Part shown: piece by piece, positions 42,607 through 52,808 of the stretch
How the letters are laid out: each line of letters starts with the position of its first letter
How positions within the stretch are numbered: position 1 is the stretch's first letter
Origin: Streptomyces sp. NBC_00457
GTDB lineage: Bacteria; Actinomycetota; Actinomycetes; Streptomycetales; Streptomycetaceae
Assembly (NCBI RefSeq): GCF_036014015.1
Contig: NZ_CP107905.1
Location: forward strand, 1,550,001 to 1,614,000
Length of the DNA stretch: 64,000 bases
Direction of reading: 5' to 3'
Made by a program: the position numbers and the translations under genes
Notes under the pieces: generated by a model
Database searches by the model: none
The model's input: the letters and a program-made list of their open reading frames with translations, nothing else
What the model was told of the DNA's origin: nothing

Positions 42607-43116
42607 ATGACAGAACCCGTGGGCAACAGCATCGTGGTGGGCATCGACGGGTCGGAGGCGTCCATGGCGGCACTGCGCTGGGCCACCGAGCAGGCTCACG
42701 CCCTGCACGCCGAAGTCGTCGCCGTGCACGCCTGGGAACCGGTCGGGCCCCGGTTCGCTCCCTACGCTCCGGTGTCCGCGCTCCCGACGGTCACGGAGCA
42801 GCGCGACCAAGCTGCGGAGCTGCTCGCCTCTGCGGTACGAGAGGTCTTCGGTCCACGTATCGACAGCGCCGTACGCGCCGTGCTCGTGGAGGGACCGCCC
42901 GAACAGGTGCTGCTCCAACAGGCGCACGGCGCCCTGCTGCTGGCCCTGGGACGCAAGGCTCACGGACAGCACGGGCTGCCCCCGGTCGGCACGGTGGGCC
43001 GCGCGTGCCTGCCGCACGCGACGGTCCCCGTGGTCGCAGTGCCCGCCGCCGACCGGACCGCCTCACCGCTCCGGGCTGTCGGTGTGTCGTCGCTCCGGCG
43101 GAGCGGTGCCGCGTAG
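42607..43116 (+). CDS. Universal stress protein, single UspA domain
   Basis: This 169-residue protein is the only single-domain USP in the window. It starts NSIVVGIDGSEASMAALRWA and contains VHAWEPVGPRFAPYAP. The nucleotide loop is GRKAHGQHGLPPVGTVGRAC, where the usual G-x2-G-x9-G(S/T) pattern is partly kept, then VPVVAVPAA. After residue 150 it has a Ser/Arg-rich tail. It may pair with the tandem USPs as a heterodimer. A box pair precedes it. Confidence 0.9.
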   Translation: MTEPVGNSIVVGIDGSEASMAALRWATEQAHALHAEVVAVHAWEPVGPRFAPYAPVSALPTVTEQRDQAAELLASAVREVFGPRIDSAVRAVLVEGPPEQVLLQQAHGALLLALGRKAHGQHGLPPVGTVGRACLPHATVPVVAVPAADRTASPLRAVGVSSLRRSGAA

Positions 43117-43166
43117 CACTCGTCTCATCAGCCAGCCGGCATGCCCGTGGCGGGCCCCAGGGTTTG

Positions 43167-43188
43167 CCGCCACGTCCCTCAGTGGCGG
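43167..43188. terminator. Hairpin between convergent USP and small membrane gene
   Basis: CCGCCAC (43167-43173) pairs with GTGGCGG (43182-43188) around GTCCCTCA. It overlaps the last three codons of the minus-strand small gene and follows the USP stop by 51 bases. Confidence 0.5.
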
Positions 43189-43391
43189 ACGAAGGTGCTC
43201 GCACCGGGCGTGGATTGATCATCGGTCGTCGAACGGAGCGCCACCTGCGTCGGTGCCCCGCGCACGCGCCGATGCAGCAGCCGGACGGCCCATGCGTCGA
43301 GCACTGCGGTCAGGATGAAGGTCACACCCATGGCCGCAACCAGGAGGACGGCAAAACGCCCCCAGAACTCCGGCGTGAGACTCGTACCCAT
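43179..43391 (-). CDS. Small single-helix membrane protein
   Basis: This 70-residue protein with ATG 43391 has an N-terminal hydrophobic helix (FAVLLVAAMGVTFILTAVLD at about 12-31), then a basic stretch (RLLHRRVRG) and a polar tail ending in STFVRH. The order suggests one membrane pass with the basic C-terminus inside. No family was recognised. The island box pair at 43525-43560, 134 bases upstream, suggests co-regulation with its neighbours. Confidence 0.65.
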   Translation of the reverse strand: MGTSLTPEFWGRFAVLLVAAMGVTFILTAVLDAWAVRLLHRRVRGAPTQVALRSTTDDQSTPGASTFVRH

Positions 43392-43524
43392 TGCCCTCAC
43401 TCCCCTCGGGTCGGCGTCATTCCTTTCACTTCCAGCCAACGCCGACACGAGCCGCGACGCGTGAGCCGACCGGTCCGAACGGAGGTCCGAAGCGGCCCTT
43501 GTCCACGAGCCGCCCGCAGTGATG

Positions 43525-43560
43525 GGGCGTGTCGGCCCGGCACGTGGGCCGACATGGCCC
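43525..43560. promoter_or_regulatory. OsdR/DevR-like box pair
   Basis: GGGCGTGTCGGCCC (43525-43538) and GGCCGACATGGCCC (43547-43560) end 22 bp apart, between the minus-strand small membrane gene (start 43391) and the possible small gene at 43673 on the plus strand. Confidence 0.6.
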
Positions 43561-43672
43561 TCGGTCAGGGCCGGTCGCCTCATGGTCGGACCGCTGGTCA
43601 TCGACAAGGCTGACGTATGCGCGGTGCCGGAAAGACCGGCAGACCGCGGACCTCGTCCAGGAGGCGACGACC

Positions 43673-43768
43673 ATGAAGCGGATGCAGGGGGACAGGCGCC
43701 CCCGGACTCCGCGCGAACCGGAGCCCCCCGATCTCCGAACACCCTCCGGACGGCCCCTTCCCTACTGA
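43673..43768 (+). CDS. Possible 31-residue basic peptide
   Basis: ATG 43673 has a perfect AGGAGG 8 bases upstream and lies 112 bases after a box pair. The peptide (MKRMQGDRRPRTPREPEP and ending GRPLPY) is rich in Arg and Pro and has no known relative. It could be a true small protein or the shortened start of a lost gene. The next 230 bases hold only another box (43856-43869) before the hycI remnant. Confidence 0.35.
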   Translation: MKRMQGDRRPRTPREPEPPDLRTPSGRPLPY

Positions 43769-43855
43769 TGATGTGCGGCTCCCGTCACGCCATGAAGTGC
43801 CGTACGCCGGCGACCCTGACGACGTGCACCGCACCAAGGCCGGGAGTCCGACGTG

Positions 43856-43869
43856 GGGCCGTTCGGCCC
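43856..43869. promoter_or_regulatory. OsdR/DevR-like box
   Basis: GGGCCGTTCGGCCC is a near-perfect palindrome, with a weaker half-site (GGCCGGGAGTCC, 43838-43849) on its left. No intact gene is nearby; the hycI remnant ends at 44001. It may be a leftover promoter of a deleted island gene. Confidence 0.55.
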
Positions 43870-44000
43870 TGGCGGACTCGCGTGCCTCGTGTTGTGCTGG
43901 AGTCGGCGGGAAGGACCCGAGCAGACGCGGAGAAGCGGCCGACAGCCGCGCACCGCGCAATCAGGATCCGCGAGAAGCGGATGGGGCCCTTCCCGCTCCG

Positions 44001-44370
44001 TCATGCCGCGCCCAGGCCGGCTGTGTCCGGCGCCGCTGCGACCCGGTGACGGGCGATCTCGTCCTCCACTCGCCGCACCAGGGCTTCGACCGATGTCGCA
44101 ACCGGCTCGGAAAGCCCCTGGCCGAGTGAGGTGTCCCCGCTGTCGACGGCGTACGCCACCAGCCGACCCGGCAGACGCCCCAGCACCCGCGCCAGTTCCA
44201 CGGCCTCACCGAGACCGTGCGGGCTCATGGCCGCCGGGCGCCCCAGCTCGGCGGCGTCCAGTTGGAGACGGTAGATGCGGCCGGGATGGCCGGGCCGGGC
44301 ATGTGCGGGCTCCAGTACGACGGCGAGTTCCGCGTCGTCCCACAGTCGGATCAGCCGGCCGGAATCGATC
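44001..44370 (-). pseudogene. 5'-truncated hydrogenase maturation protease copy
   Basis: From about 44370 down to the TGA at 44001 the minus strand encodes DSGRLIRLWDDAELAVVLEP, PHGLGEAVELARVLGRLPGR and VEALVRRVEDEIARHR. These align with the last two thirds of the intact protease at 38168-38713. The N-terminal part with the GNE metal-binding motif is missing, replaced upstream by a different gene fragment on the other strand. It cannot be functional and shows that a hydrogenase-maturation locus was duplicated and cut. Confidence 0.75.
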
Positions 44371-44396
44371 TCGGCGGGCTGCGGCTGCCCCGGCCT

Positions 44397-44720
44397 CTGC
44401 GGCGTGCCGCGCACGACGAGGGCTCCGCGGAGATCGTGCTCGGCATCCGACCGGAGCGGTTCACCATCCTGTCGAAGGACGACCTCGAGACTCCGGGCCT
44501 GGAGCTCGTGGTCGACGCGGTGGAGGACACCGGCGCCGTGGTCTGTCTGCACACGACCGCCAAGGTCGGCCAGGAGGCCACGCCGATCATCGTCCGGACC
44601 CCGGGACGGCAGACGTGCGGCAAGGGGGAGCAGCTGCGCGTCACGGTCCGCCCGGACGACATCCACCTCTTCTCGGCGAAGACGCAGCTCAGGCTGGACA
44701 CCGGCGAAAGGTCTGCCTGA
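44397..44720 (+). pseudogene. C-terminal fragment of a sugar ABC-transporter ATPase (MsiK/MalK type)
   Basis: The frame ending at TGA 44718-44720 reads AEIVLGIRPERFTILSKDDL, LELVVDAVEDTGAVVCLHTT and LRVTVRPDDIHLFSAKTQL. This is the regulatory TOBE-like end of MsiK/MalK-type ATP-binding proteins, where VGIRPE and the RP-DDIHLF ending are typical. The ATPase core (Walker A, signature, Walker B) is absent: upstream lies the tail-to-head junction with the hycI remnant. It is a leftover from recombination. Confidence 0.7.
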
Positions 44721-44741
44721 TCCGGTGGGTCCGGACACCTG

Positions 44742-44777
44742 GGGCCCAATGGCCCCTTTACGAGGCCCGGGCGGCCC
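44742..44777 (+). promoter_or_regulatory. OsdR/DevR-like box pair upstream of hydrogenase operon
   Basis: GGGCCCAATGGCCC (44742-44755) and GGCCCGGGCGGCCC (44764-44777) start 22 bp apart. The second ends 67 bases before the first hydrogenase gene at 44845. Confidence 0.7.
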
Positions 44778-44844
44778 GTGGCGTCCCGCCCGACCTGCGC
44801 CGACGATGGGGTCAGCAGCCCCCACGGCATACCGGAGGGGAACC

Positions 44845-46004
<1,160 letters not shown>

Positions 46005-46008
<4 letters not shown>

Positions 46009-46463
46009 CCTCCACCACCAATCTGAGCGCGGCCCTTCCGGCCGAGCATCGCGAACGTCTGATGCGGATCGCCCGCGAAGTGTCCTTCGAAGCGGGAACC
46101 CGCCTGTTCGAGGAAGGCCGGCGTGCCGACCGGTTCTGGATCATTCGTACCGGGACGGTCGTGCTGGACCTGCATGTGCCGGGCCGCCGGGCGGCCGTCA
46201 TCGAGTCGCTCGGACACGGCGAACTGGTCGGCTGGTCCTGGCATTTCCCGCCGTACCTGTGGCAACTGGGCGCGAAGGCCTTGAGCCCGGTGCGAGCCTA
46301 CGAGTTCGACGCGGACGCTGTACGAGCCATGTGCGCGAACAACCCGGCGTTCGGGCGGGAGGTCGCGACCTGGGTCGGACGTGTGGTCGCCCACCGGTTG
46401 CACGCCTCCCGTATCCGCCTCCTCGACCTGTACGCCCCCTACGGCAGCGGGAGCCGGCCATGA
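46005..46463 (+). CDS. Crp/Fnr-type cyclic-nucleotide-binding protein without HTH
   Basis: The product has 152 residues and overlaps the beta-subunit gene by 4 bases. It is only a cNMP-binding beta-roll: [60 protein letters not shown]. After [13 protein letters not shown] the protein ends, so the DNA-binding helix-turn-helix of Crp/Fnr is missing. A very similar protein is encoded at 54291-54746. Similar HTH-less proteins accompany group 3b hydrogenases in other actinobacteria, so it probably acts as a ligand-binding partner of the hydrogenase rather than a transcription factor. Confidence 0.88.
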
Positions 46464-47278
46464 GCGAAGTCCCCCTGCCGTACCAGGTGACCCGGGTGCG
46501 CGACGAGACCACTGACACGGTCAGCCTGGCGCTCGCGCCGGTGGGCCCTGCGCGGCTCGCACCCTTCGCGCCCGGACAGTTCGCCATGGTGTACGCCTTC
46601 GGGGTCGGAGAGATCCCTGTCTCGGTGTCGCGCATCGAAGGGCGGGAACTCATCCACACGGTCCGCTCGGTCGGGGCGGTGTCGGCCGCGCTGTGCGCGC
46701 TGCGGCCGGGTGCGCAGGTCGGTCTGCGTGGCCCCTTCGGCATCGGGTGGGAGCTCGAACGGGCGGCCGGACAGGACCTGCTGATCGTCGCGGGCGGTAT
46801 CGGTCTCGCCCCGCTGCGACCGCTGGTGCTCGCCGCGCTGGCCGACCCGCACCAGTACGGACGGCTGGGCCTCCTGGTCGGCGCCCGTAGCCCCGACGAC
46901 CTCCTCTACGCCCGACAGCTCGGCGCCTGGACGACAGCGCACGGCCCGCTGCACTGCGCGGTCACCGTCGACCGGCCCGCCGCCGGCTGGCGGGGCCAGG
47001 TCGGTGTCGTCACCACCCTGCTGAACGGCGCCCGGTTCGAGCCGGAGAACACCACGGCGTTCATCTGCGGTCCCGAGGTGATGATCCGCGCGACCGCCCG
47101 CGACCTGCTCCACCGAGGTCTGCCCGCCGAGCGCATCCGAGTCTCACTGGAGCGCAACATGCGCTGCGCCACCGGACACTGCGGCCACTGCCAGCTGGGC
47201 GGTGTCCTGCTGTGCCGGGACGGCCCGGTGATCGGCTGGGACCAGGCTGGTTCTCTGCTCTCCGTACGGGAGTTGTGA
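46460..47278 (+). CDS. NiFe hydrogenase gamma subunit (FAD/NAD(P), 2Fe-2S; HydG-like)
   Basis: This 272-residue protein resembles ferredoxin-NADP reductase. [20 protein letters not shown] is the FAD-binding part, then [20 protein letters not shown] and [19 protein letters not shown] for NAD(P). The tail [17 protein letters not shown] (near residues 235-251) binds a 2Fe-2S cluster, as in dihydroorotate dehydrogenase electron-transfer subunits. It exchanges electrons with NAD(P)H. It overlaps its neighbour by 4 bases, and the small-subunit gene starts 1 base after its stop. Confidence 0.93.
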   Translation: MSEVPLPYQVTRVRDETTDTVSLALAPVGPARLAPFAPGQFAMVYAFGVGEIPVSVSRIEGRELIHTVRSVGAVSAALCALRPGAQVGLRGPFGIGWELERAAGQDLLIVAGGIGLAPLRPLVLAALADPHQYGRLGLLVGARSPDDLLYARQLGAWTTAHGPLHCAVTVDRPAAGWRGQVGVVTTLLNGARFEPENTTAFICGPEVMIRATARDLLHRGLPAERIRVSLERNMRCATGHCGHCQLGGVLLCRDGPVIGWDQAGSLLSVREL

Positions 47279-47279
47279 C

Positions 47280-48035
47280 ATGACCGCACCCACGCTCGCC
47301 GTGTTCAAGCTGGCGTCCTGCGACGGCTGTCAGCTCACGCTCCTCGACTGCGAGGACGAACTCCTCGCCCTCGCGGAAAAGGTCGAGATCGCCCATTTCC
47401 CGGAGGCGTCCAGCGCCCTTCGGCCCGGCCCGTACGATCTCGCGCTTGTGGAGGGTTCGGTCACCACGCCCGCCGACGCGGAGCGCGTGCAGGAGATCCG
47501 CGCGCAGTCCCGCTTCCTGGTGACCATCGGCGCCTGCGCGACCGCCGGCGGTATCCAGGCCCTGCGCAACTTCTCCGACGTGGAGGAGTTCACGCGGACC
47601 GTCTACGCCCGTCCCGACTACATCGACACACTGGCCACCTCAACTCCCGTCTCGGCGCACGTGGACGTCGACTTCGAGCTGCGTGGCTGCCCCATCGACC
47701 GCGGCCAGCTCCTCGAAGTCATCACCGCGTTCCTGGCCGGTCGCAAGCCCGATGTCCCCAACCACAGCGTGTGCTTCGAGTGCAAGCGACGCGGCACGGT
47801 CTGCGTGACCGTGGCTCACGGCACGCCCTGCCTCGGTCCGGTCACCCACGCCGGGTGCGGGGCGATCTGCCCGGCGTACGGGCGCGGCTGCTACGGCTGC
47901 TTCGGCCCGTCCGGATCGGTCAACCTGCCCGCGCTGATACCGCTGTTGCACCGGGACGGCATGGACGACCGCGATACAGAACGCTTCCTCCGCACCTTCA
48001 ATGCCGCCGCCTTCGCGAAGGAGCGTCAGCCATGA
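47280..48035 (+). CDS. NiFe hydrogenase small (delta) subunit
   Basis: This 251-residue small subunit lacks a Tat signal and is therefore cytoplasmic. [17 protein letters not shown] (Cys14, Cys17) begins the proximal 4Fe-4S site, continued by [17 protein letters not shown] and [12 protein letters not shown]. Further cysteines for more clusters are in [36 protein letters not shown] and [12 protein letters not shown]. The size and absence of a membrane anchor fit group 3 (cytosolic, NAD(P)-linked) enzymes. The large subunit follows with a 4-base overlap. Confidence 0.95.
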   Translation: MTAPTLAVFKLASCDGCQLTLLDCEDELLALAEKVEIAHFPEASSALRPGPYDLALVEGSVTTPADAERVQEIRAQSRFLVTIGACATAGGIQALRNFSDVEEFTRTVYARPDYIDTLATSTPVSAHVDVDFELRGCPIDRGQLLEVITAFLAGRKPDVPNHSVCFECKRRGTVCVTVAHGTPCLGPVTHAGCGAICPAYGRGCYGCFGPSGSVNLPALIPLLHRDGMDDRDTERFLRTFNAAAFAKERQP

Positions 48036-49348
48036 CCCACCGCGGTTCCCGTGTCCTGCGCGTCGGCTCGCTCGCCCGCGTCGAGGGCGAGGGCGCCCTG
48101 CATCTGCGCGTTCACAACGGCAGGGTGGAGGAGGCACGGCTGCAGATCTACGAACCGCCGCGCTTCTTCGAGGCGTTCCTGCGCGGCCGTTCGTACACCG
48201 AGCCGCCCGACATCACCGCCCGGGTGTGCGGGATCTGCCCCGTGGCGTACCAGATGAGCGCCTGCCAGGCCATCGAGGACGCCTGCGGTGTCACCGTCGA
48301 CCGGCCGATCCGGGATCTGCGCAGGCTGCTGTACTGCGGCGAGTGGATCGAGAGCCACGCTCTGCACATCTACCTGCTGCACGCACCCGACTTCCTCGGC
48401 TGCGACAGCGCCGTGGACCTCGCCCGTACCGATCGCACCGCCGTGCAGCGAGGACTCAGGCTCAAGCAGGCGGGAAACGCTCTCCTCACGCAGCTGGGCG
48501 GCCGCGCCATCCACCCCGTCAACGTGCGCCTCGGCGGCTTCCATCGGACTCCCACGTCCGCCGAACTCCGCCCGCTGGCCGAGCAGTTGCGTCGCGCGGC
48601 CGAGGACGCGAGGAAGACGGTGCGCTGGGTCGCGGGCTTCGACTTCCCAGACGCCGTGGTCGACGCCGATTTCCTGGCGCTGGCCTCCCCGAGCACGTAC
48701 GCCATCGAGGGCGGCACCCCGACCAGGCTGCGCGCCGACGGCACGCTGACGACATTCCCCCTGCCCTCCTTCCTCGACCATGTCCGCGAGGCGCAGGTGC
48801 CGCACTCCACCGCGCTGCACTCCCGCCTCGACGGGCGGCGTCATCTCACGGGCCCCCTGGCCAGGTACGCGATCAGCGGGAACCTGTTGTCACCCGCGGC
48901 GCTGGAGGCGGCCCGTGAGGCCGGGCTGGGCCCCGAGTGCCGCAATCCGTACCGTTCGGTCCTCGTGCGGGCCGTCGAGGTGGTGTACGCGGTCGACGAG
49001 GCGCTGCGGATCATCGACGCCTACGAGCCGCCGCCCCGCCCGTACGTCGACGTACCGCCCGTCGAGGCAACGGGCCACGGCGCGACCGAGGCACCGCGCG
49101 GGCTGCTCTACCACCGCTACCGGCTCGACGCCGAAGGCACCGTCACCGATGCCCAGCTGGTGCCGCCCACCGCACAGAACCAAGGCGCCATCGAGGACGA
49201 CCTGGTCCGAAGTGTCCAGACCGCGATCACCGACCACGACGCGAGCGACCACGAGTTGACGCACCTGTGCGAGCGGCTCATCCGCAATCACGACCCGTGC
49301 ATCTCCTGCGCGACCCACTTCCTCGACCTCACCGTCGAACGCACCTGA
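48032..49348 (+). CDS. NiFe hydrogenase large (alpha) subunit, group 3b type
   Basis: The large subunit has 438 residues. The N-terminal metal motif is [15 protein letters not shown] (Cys66 and Cys69), with Tyr73 where many large subunits have His. The C-terminal motif DPCISCATH has Cys423, Cys426 and His429, followed by FLDLTVERT, the tail to be cut off by the HycI-type protease. Together these four Cys hold the NiFe(CN)2CO centre. With the beta, gamma and delta genes this is the HydBGDA set of bidirectional NAD(P)-coupled hydrogenases. The related Hyd3 of M. smegmatis is DosR-controlled and disposes of electrons as H2 under hypoxia. Confidence 0.95.
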   Translation: MTHRGSRVLRVGSLARVEGEGALHLRVHNGRVEEARLQIYEPPRFFEAFLRGRSYTEPPDITARVCGICPVAYQMSACQAIEDACGVTVDRPIRDLRRLLYCGEWIESHALHIYLLHAPDFLGCDSAVDLARTDRTAVQRGLRLKQAGNALLTQLGGRAIHPVNVRLGGFHRTPTSAELRPLAEQLRRAAEDARKTVRWVAGFDFPDAVVDADFLALASPSTYAIEGGTPTRLRADGTLTTFPLPSFLDHVREAQVPHSTALHSRLDGRRHLTGPLARYAISGNLLSPAALEAAREAGLGPECRNPYRSVLVRAVEVVYAVDEALRIIDAYEPPPRPYVDVPPVEATGHGATEAPRGLLYHRYRLDAEGTVTDAQLVPPTAQNQGAIEDDLVRSVQTAITDHDASDHELTHLCERLIRNHDPCISCATHFLDLTVERT

Positions 49349-49366
49349 GCAGCAAGGGAGGACGCC

Positions 49367-50032
49367 ATGTTCGGCAGCCCGCGCATCGTGAGCGACGTGA
49401 TGACGCACACCGTCGTCGCCGTCGGCCGCGATGCCCCGTTCAAGGAGATCGTGGAACTCATGGGGCAGTGGAAGGTCAGCGCCCTTCCCGTGCTGGAGGG
49501 CGAGGGCCGGGTGATCGGCGTCGTCTCCGAGGCCGATCTACTGCACAAGGAGGAGTTCCGCGACAGCGACCCCGACCGGTTCACTCAGCGGGACCGCCTC
49601 GCCGACCTGGCCAAGGCGGGCGGGCTGACCGCGGCGGACCTGATGAACGCACCGGCCATCACCGTCCACGCCAACGCCACCCTCGCCCAAGCGGCCCGCA
49701 TCATGGCCCAGCGGAAGGTCAAACGGCTGCCCGTCGTCAACGCCGAGGGCCTGCTCGAAGGCGTCGTCAGCCGGGCCGACCTCCTGAAGGTGTTCCTGCG
49801 GGGCGACGACGACATCGCCGAGGAGGTCCGCCGCGAGATCGTCACGCACCTGTTCCCGGCTCCCGTCGAACCCATCCGGGTCGAGGTCACCGAGGGAGTC
49901 GTCACGCTCACCGGGCGGATCAGGGACACCTCGCTGGTGCCGGTGGCCGCCCGCCTCGTACGCGCCGTCGAAGGAGTGGTCGACGTTCAGTGCGACCTCT
50001 TCTCCGGCGTGCCAAGGAGTGACCCGCGGTGA
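49367..50032 (+). CDS. CBS-pair and BON-domain protein in hydrogenase operon
   Basis: The protein has 221 residues. CBS1: [43 protein letters not shown]2: [43 protein letters not shown]: residues about 150-215 ([37 protein letters not shown]). It is a close paralog of 53544-54266, even in the linker ([20 protein letters not shown]). The stop overlaps hypD (GTGA). Its place between hydrogenase and hyp genes suggests that it ties hydrogenase activity to nucleotide level. That is inferred. Confidence 0.92.
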   Translation: MFGSPRIVSDVMTHTVVAVGRDAPFKEIVELMGQWKVSALPVLEGEGRVIGVVSEADLLHKEEFRDSDPDRFTQRDRLADLAKAGGLTAADLMNAPAITVHANATLAQAARIMAQRKVKRLPVVNAEGLLEGVVSRADLLKVFLRGDDDIAEEVRREIVTHLFPAPVEPIRVEVTEGVVTLTGRIRDTSLVPVAARLVRAVEGVVDVQCDLFSGVPRSDPR

Positions 50033-51132
50033 AGTACCTCGACGAGTACCGCGACCCGGCGCTCGCCCGCCACCTGCTGGACGAGCTGCGGAACACGGCG
50101 ACGCGGCCCTGGCGGATCATGGAGGTGTGCGGCGGCCAGACCCACACCCTGGTCCGGCAGGGCATCGACGAACTCCTCCCGGCGGGCGTCCGCATGATCC
50201 ACGGGCCCGGCTGCCCCGTGTGTGTCACCCCGCTGGAGACCCTGGACCGCGCCATGGCCGTCGCCGCCCGCCCCGGCGTGATCTTCACCAGCTTCGGCGA
50301 CATGCTGCGCGTTCCCGGCTCTGACACCGACATGTTGTCGCTGCGAGCGCGCGGCGCGGATGTACGCGTCGTGTACACGCCGATGGACGCGGTTCGTATC
50401 GCCCAGGAGCGGCCGGACCGTGAAGTGGTCTTCCTCGCGGTCGGGTTCGAGACCACAGCCCCTGCGAACGCCATGGCCGTCCTGCACGCGGACCGTCTGG
50501 GCCTGACGAACTTCTCGATGCTCGTCAGCCACGTCCTCGTACCGCCCGCGATGACCGCACTGCTCGACGACCCCGACTGCGAGGTGCAGGCCTTCCTCGC
50601 CGCCGGGCACGTCTGCGCGGTGATGGGCTGGCGCGAGTACGAGCCGATCGCCGAGCGCTACCGGGTGCCGATCGTCATCACCGGCTTCGAGCCGCTCGAC
50701 CTGCTGGAGGGCATCCTGATGGCGGTGGACCAGCTGGAGCAGGGACGCTTCGAGGTCGAGAACCAGTATGTGCGGGCCGTGCGGCGCTCGGGCAACACGG
50801 AGGCGCAGGATGCGGTCCGCATGGTCTTCCGCGTCACCGACCGGGCATGGCGCGGTATCGGCGCGTTGCCCGACAGCGGTCTCGAACTCGCCGAAAGCTA
50901 CCGGCAGTTCGATGCGGCGCTCCGCTTCGACGTCAGCGGGCTGTGCCCGACTGAGGACCCCGAGTGCATCGCCGGCGCCATCCTCACCGGCGCCCGGCTC
51001 CCCACCGACTGCACGGCTTACGGCACCCGTTGCACTCCCCGTCATCCGCTCGGCGCGCCGATGGTGTCCGCCGAGGGCACCTGCGCCGCGTTCCATGCGG
51101 CCGGCCGTACGAAGGAAGTGTCACCGTCATGA
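50029..51132 (+). CDS. hypD: Hydrogenase maturation factor HypD
   Basis: The protein has 367 residues, starting at GTG 50029 and overlapping the CBS-BON stop. Typical HypD motifs are present: [55 protein letters not shown] and [18 protein letters not shown]. The C-terminal 4Fe-4S region has [12 protein letters not shown], then [31 protein letters not shown] and TCAAFHAAG. HypD with HypC builds the Fe(CN)2CO unit. hypE follows with a 4-base overlap. Confidence 0.97.
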   Translation: MKYLDEYRDPALARHLLDELRNTATRPWRIMEVCGGQTHTLVRQGIDELLPAGVRMIHGPGCPVCVTPLETLDRAMAVAARPGVIFTSFGDMLRVPGSDTDMLSLRARGADVRVVYTPMDAVRIAQERPDREVVFLAVGFETTAPANAMAVLHADRLGLTNFSMLVSHVLVPPAMTALLDDPDCEVQAFLAAGHVCAVMGWREYEPIAERYRVPIVITGFEPLDLLEGILMAVDQLEQGRFEVENQYVRAVRRSGNTEAQDAVRMVFRVTDRAWRGIGALPDSGLELAESYRQFDAALRFDVSGLCPTEDPECIAGAILTGARLPTDCTAYGTRCTPRHPLGAPMVSAEGTCAAFHAAGRTKEVSPS

Positions 51133-52163
51133 CTCTCGCCTGCCCCACTCCCTTCCACGAGGACGAAGTCGTTCTGATCGGTCACGGCGCCGGAGGCCGG
51201 CTCACCGCCGAGCTCCTGGACACGGTCGTACTGCCTGCCCTCGGTGACCAGAGCGGCCCATTGGAGGACGCGGCGCTGCTGCCGGGTCACCCCGACCTGG
51301 TGGTGAGCACGGACAGCTTCGTGGTGAGCCCGTTGTTCTTTCCCGGCGCCGACATCGGCTCTCTCGCCGTGCACGGCACCATCAACGACCTGGCCATGCG
51401 CGGCGCATGGCCGCTCGCCCTGTCCGTCGCCCTCATCGTCGAGGAGGGGCTGCCGCTGGCTGAACTGCGGTCCGTGATCCAGTCGTTGGGCAAGGCGGCC
51501 CACGCCGCCGACGTGCCGGTCATCACGGGCGACACGAAAGTGGTGGGCCGGGGGGCGGTCGACAAGATCTTCATCAACACCACCGGCATCGGCCGGCGGC
51601 GCGGGGCACTGCGCCTGTCCGCCGCGCTCGCCCGTCCCGGGGACGCCGTCCTGCTCTCCGGCCCGATCGGGCTGCACGGCACCACGGTGCTGTCCACCCG
51701 TGAAGGACTCGGCTTCGAGAGTGACATCGCCTCCGACAGCCAGCCGTTGCACCGCCTCGTACGCGCTCTGGCGCCGCTCGGCGAGCACGTCCACACCCTG
51801 CGCGACCCGACCCGTGGCGGACTCGCCGCGGCCCTCAACGAGATCGCCCGCGACTCCTCCGTCGCCGTCGAGATCGACGAGAGCTGCGTCCCGGTGCCGG
51901 AAGCGGTCGCCTCCGCCTGCGATCTGCTCGGCCTCGATCCGCTGATCGTCGCCAACGAGGGCTGCATGGTCGCCTTCGTCGCGCCGTCGGCGGCGGACGA
52001 GGCGCTCGCGACGATGCGGTCGCTCCCCGAGGGACGGAACGCTGTCCGCATCGGTGAGGTCCTCACCGACGGGCCCCGCGGCCGGGTGACGCTTCGCACG
52101 CTGGTCGGCGCCCGGCGCGTGGTGGACATGCCGCTGGGTGAGCAACTCCCGCGTATCTGCTGA
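51129..52163 (+). CDS. hypE: Hydrogenase maturation factor HypE
   Basis: The protein has 344 residues of the AIR-synthase/PurM-like fold. It opens [20 protein letters not shown], then [40 protein letters not shown] and [20 protein letters not shown]. It ends PRIC, the invariant C-terminal Cys that HypF carbamoylates and HypE dehydrates with ATP to thiocyanate. It closes the operon; a strong hairpin follows at 52199-52235. No hypA or hypB (nickel insertion) is present in the window. Confidence 0.97.
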   Translation: MTLACPTPFHEDEVVLIGHGAGGRLTAELLDTVVLPALGDQSGPLEDAALLPGHPDLVVSTDSFVVSPLFFPGADIGSLAVHGTINDLAMRGAWPLALSVALIVEEGLPLAELRSVIQSLGKAAHAADVPVITGDTKVVGRGAVDKIFINTTGIGRRRGALRLSAALARPGDAVLLSGPIGLHGTTVLSTREGLGFESDIASDSQPLHRLVRALAPLGEHVHTLRDPTRGGLAAALNEIARDSSVAVEIDESCVPVPEAVASACDLLGLDPLIVANEGCMVAFVAPSAADEALATMRSLPEGRNAVRIGEVLTDGPRGRVTLRTLVGARRVVDMPLGEQLPRIC

Positions 52164-52198
52164 GCGTTGCACACTGCAGCGGGTGGGGTCGGACAGAC

Positions 52199-52235
52199 GT
52201 GTGCGCGGCCGAGCGGGAGTGCCGGCCGCGCACAC
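52199..52235. terminator. Strong bidirectional terminator after hypE
   Basis: A perfect 12-bp stem, GTGTGCGCGGCC (52199-52210) with GGCCGCGCACAC (52224-52235), and a 13-base loop lies in the 98 bases between the convergent hypE and Hsp20 genes. Confidence 0.85.
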
Positions 52236-52261
52236 GGGTGCGACGCCGCGTGAGTCCGCGG

Positions 52262-52684
52262 TCACGCGTGCCGCACGGGGATGGTCCTGGTGCCCGCCTT
52301 CTCCTCCGGGACAGGGACCGTGATGGTCAGGACACCGTCCTTGTAATCGGCGGTCGCCTCGTCACCCCTCGCTCCGGCGGGCAGCCGGACGGAGCGGGTC
52401 AAGGTGCCGTACCGGAACTCCGTACGGTGCTTCTCCGTTGTCTCCTCACTGCGCTCGGCCCGCAGGGTCAGAACGCCTTCCGTGACGCTGATCTCGACGT
52501 CCTTGGCGGGGTCGATGCCCGGGAGCTCGGCGCGCAGCACGTATGTCCCGTCCGCGATGTGCTCTTCGATGCGGATGGCGTGCGACCCGGGAATCGTGTG
52601 CGTCCCGGGGATGCCGGCCTCGACCCAGCCGAAGAGGTCGGGCAGTGCCGGCCAGCCCGGCAGCCGCTCGATCATGCCGCTCAT
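52262..52684 (-). CDS. Hsp20/alpha-crystallin small heat-shock protein
   Basis: This 140-residue protein with ATG 52684 has an alpha-crystallin domain at about 40-130. It contains VLRAELPGIDPAKDVEISVT, LTLRAERSEETTEKHRTEFR, YGTLTRSVRLPAGARGDEAT and DGVLTITVPVPEEKAG, followed by the C-terminal anchor TRTIPVRHA, in which I-x-V is the oligomerisation motif. It is an ATP-independent holdase. The mycobacterial counterpart HspX/Acr is the best known DosR-regulon product. The box pair 52746-52780 lies 62 bases upstream. Confidence 0.95.
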   Translation of the reverse strand: MSGMIERLPGWPALPDLFGWVEAGIPGTHTIPGSHAIRIEEHIADGTYVLRAELPGIDPAKDVEISVTEGVLTLRAERSEETTEKHRTEFRYGTLTRSVRLPAGARGDEATADYKDGVLTITVPVPEEKAGTRTIPVRHA

Positions 52685-52745
52685 GTCGCCCTCCTCTTCA
52701 CTCTTCGTCACTTCCAGCGTCACGCTGCGGGGCCGAGACGTGCGT

Positions 52746-52780
52746 GGGCCGACCGGCCCTGTACGAGGCCCGGTCGGCCC
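52746..52780 (-). promoter_or_regulatory. OsdR/DevR-like box pair upstream of Hsp20
   Basis: GGGCCGACCGGCCC (52746-52759) and GGCCCGGTCGGCCC (52767-52780) start 21 bp apart, one of the best matched pairs in the window, in the gap between Hsp20 and the stop of the Rv1733c-like gene. Confidence 0.78.
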
Positions 52781-52808
52781 TGTCGGCCGGTCATCCGCTT
52801 CCACCACT

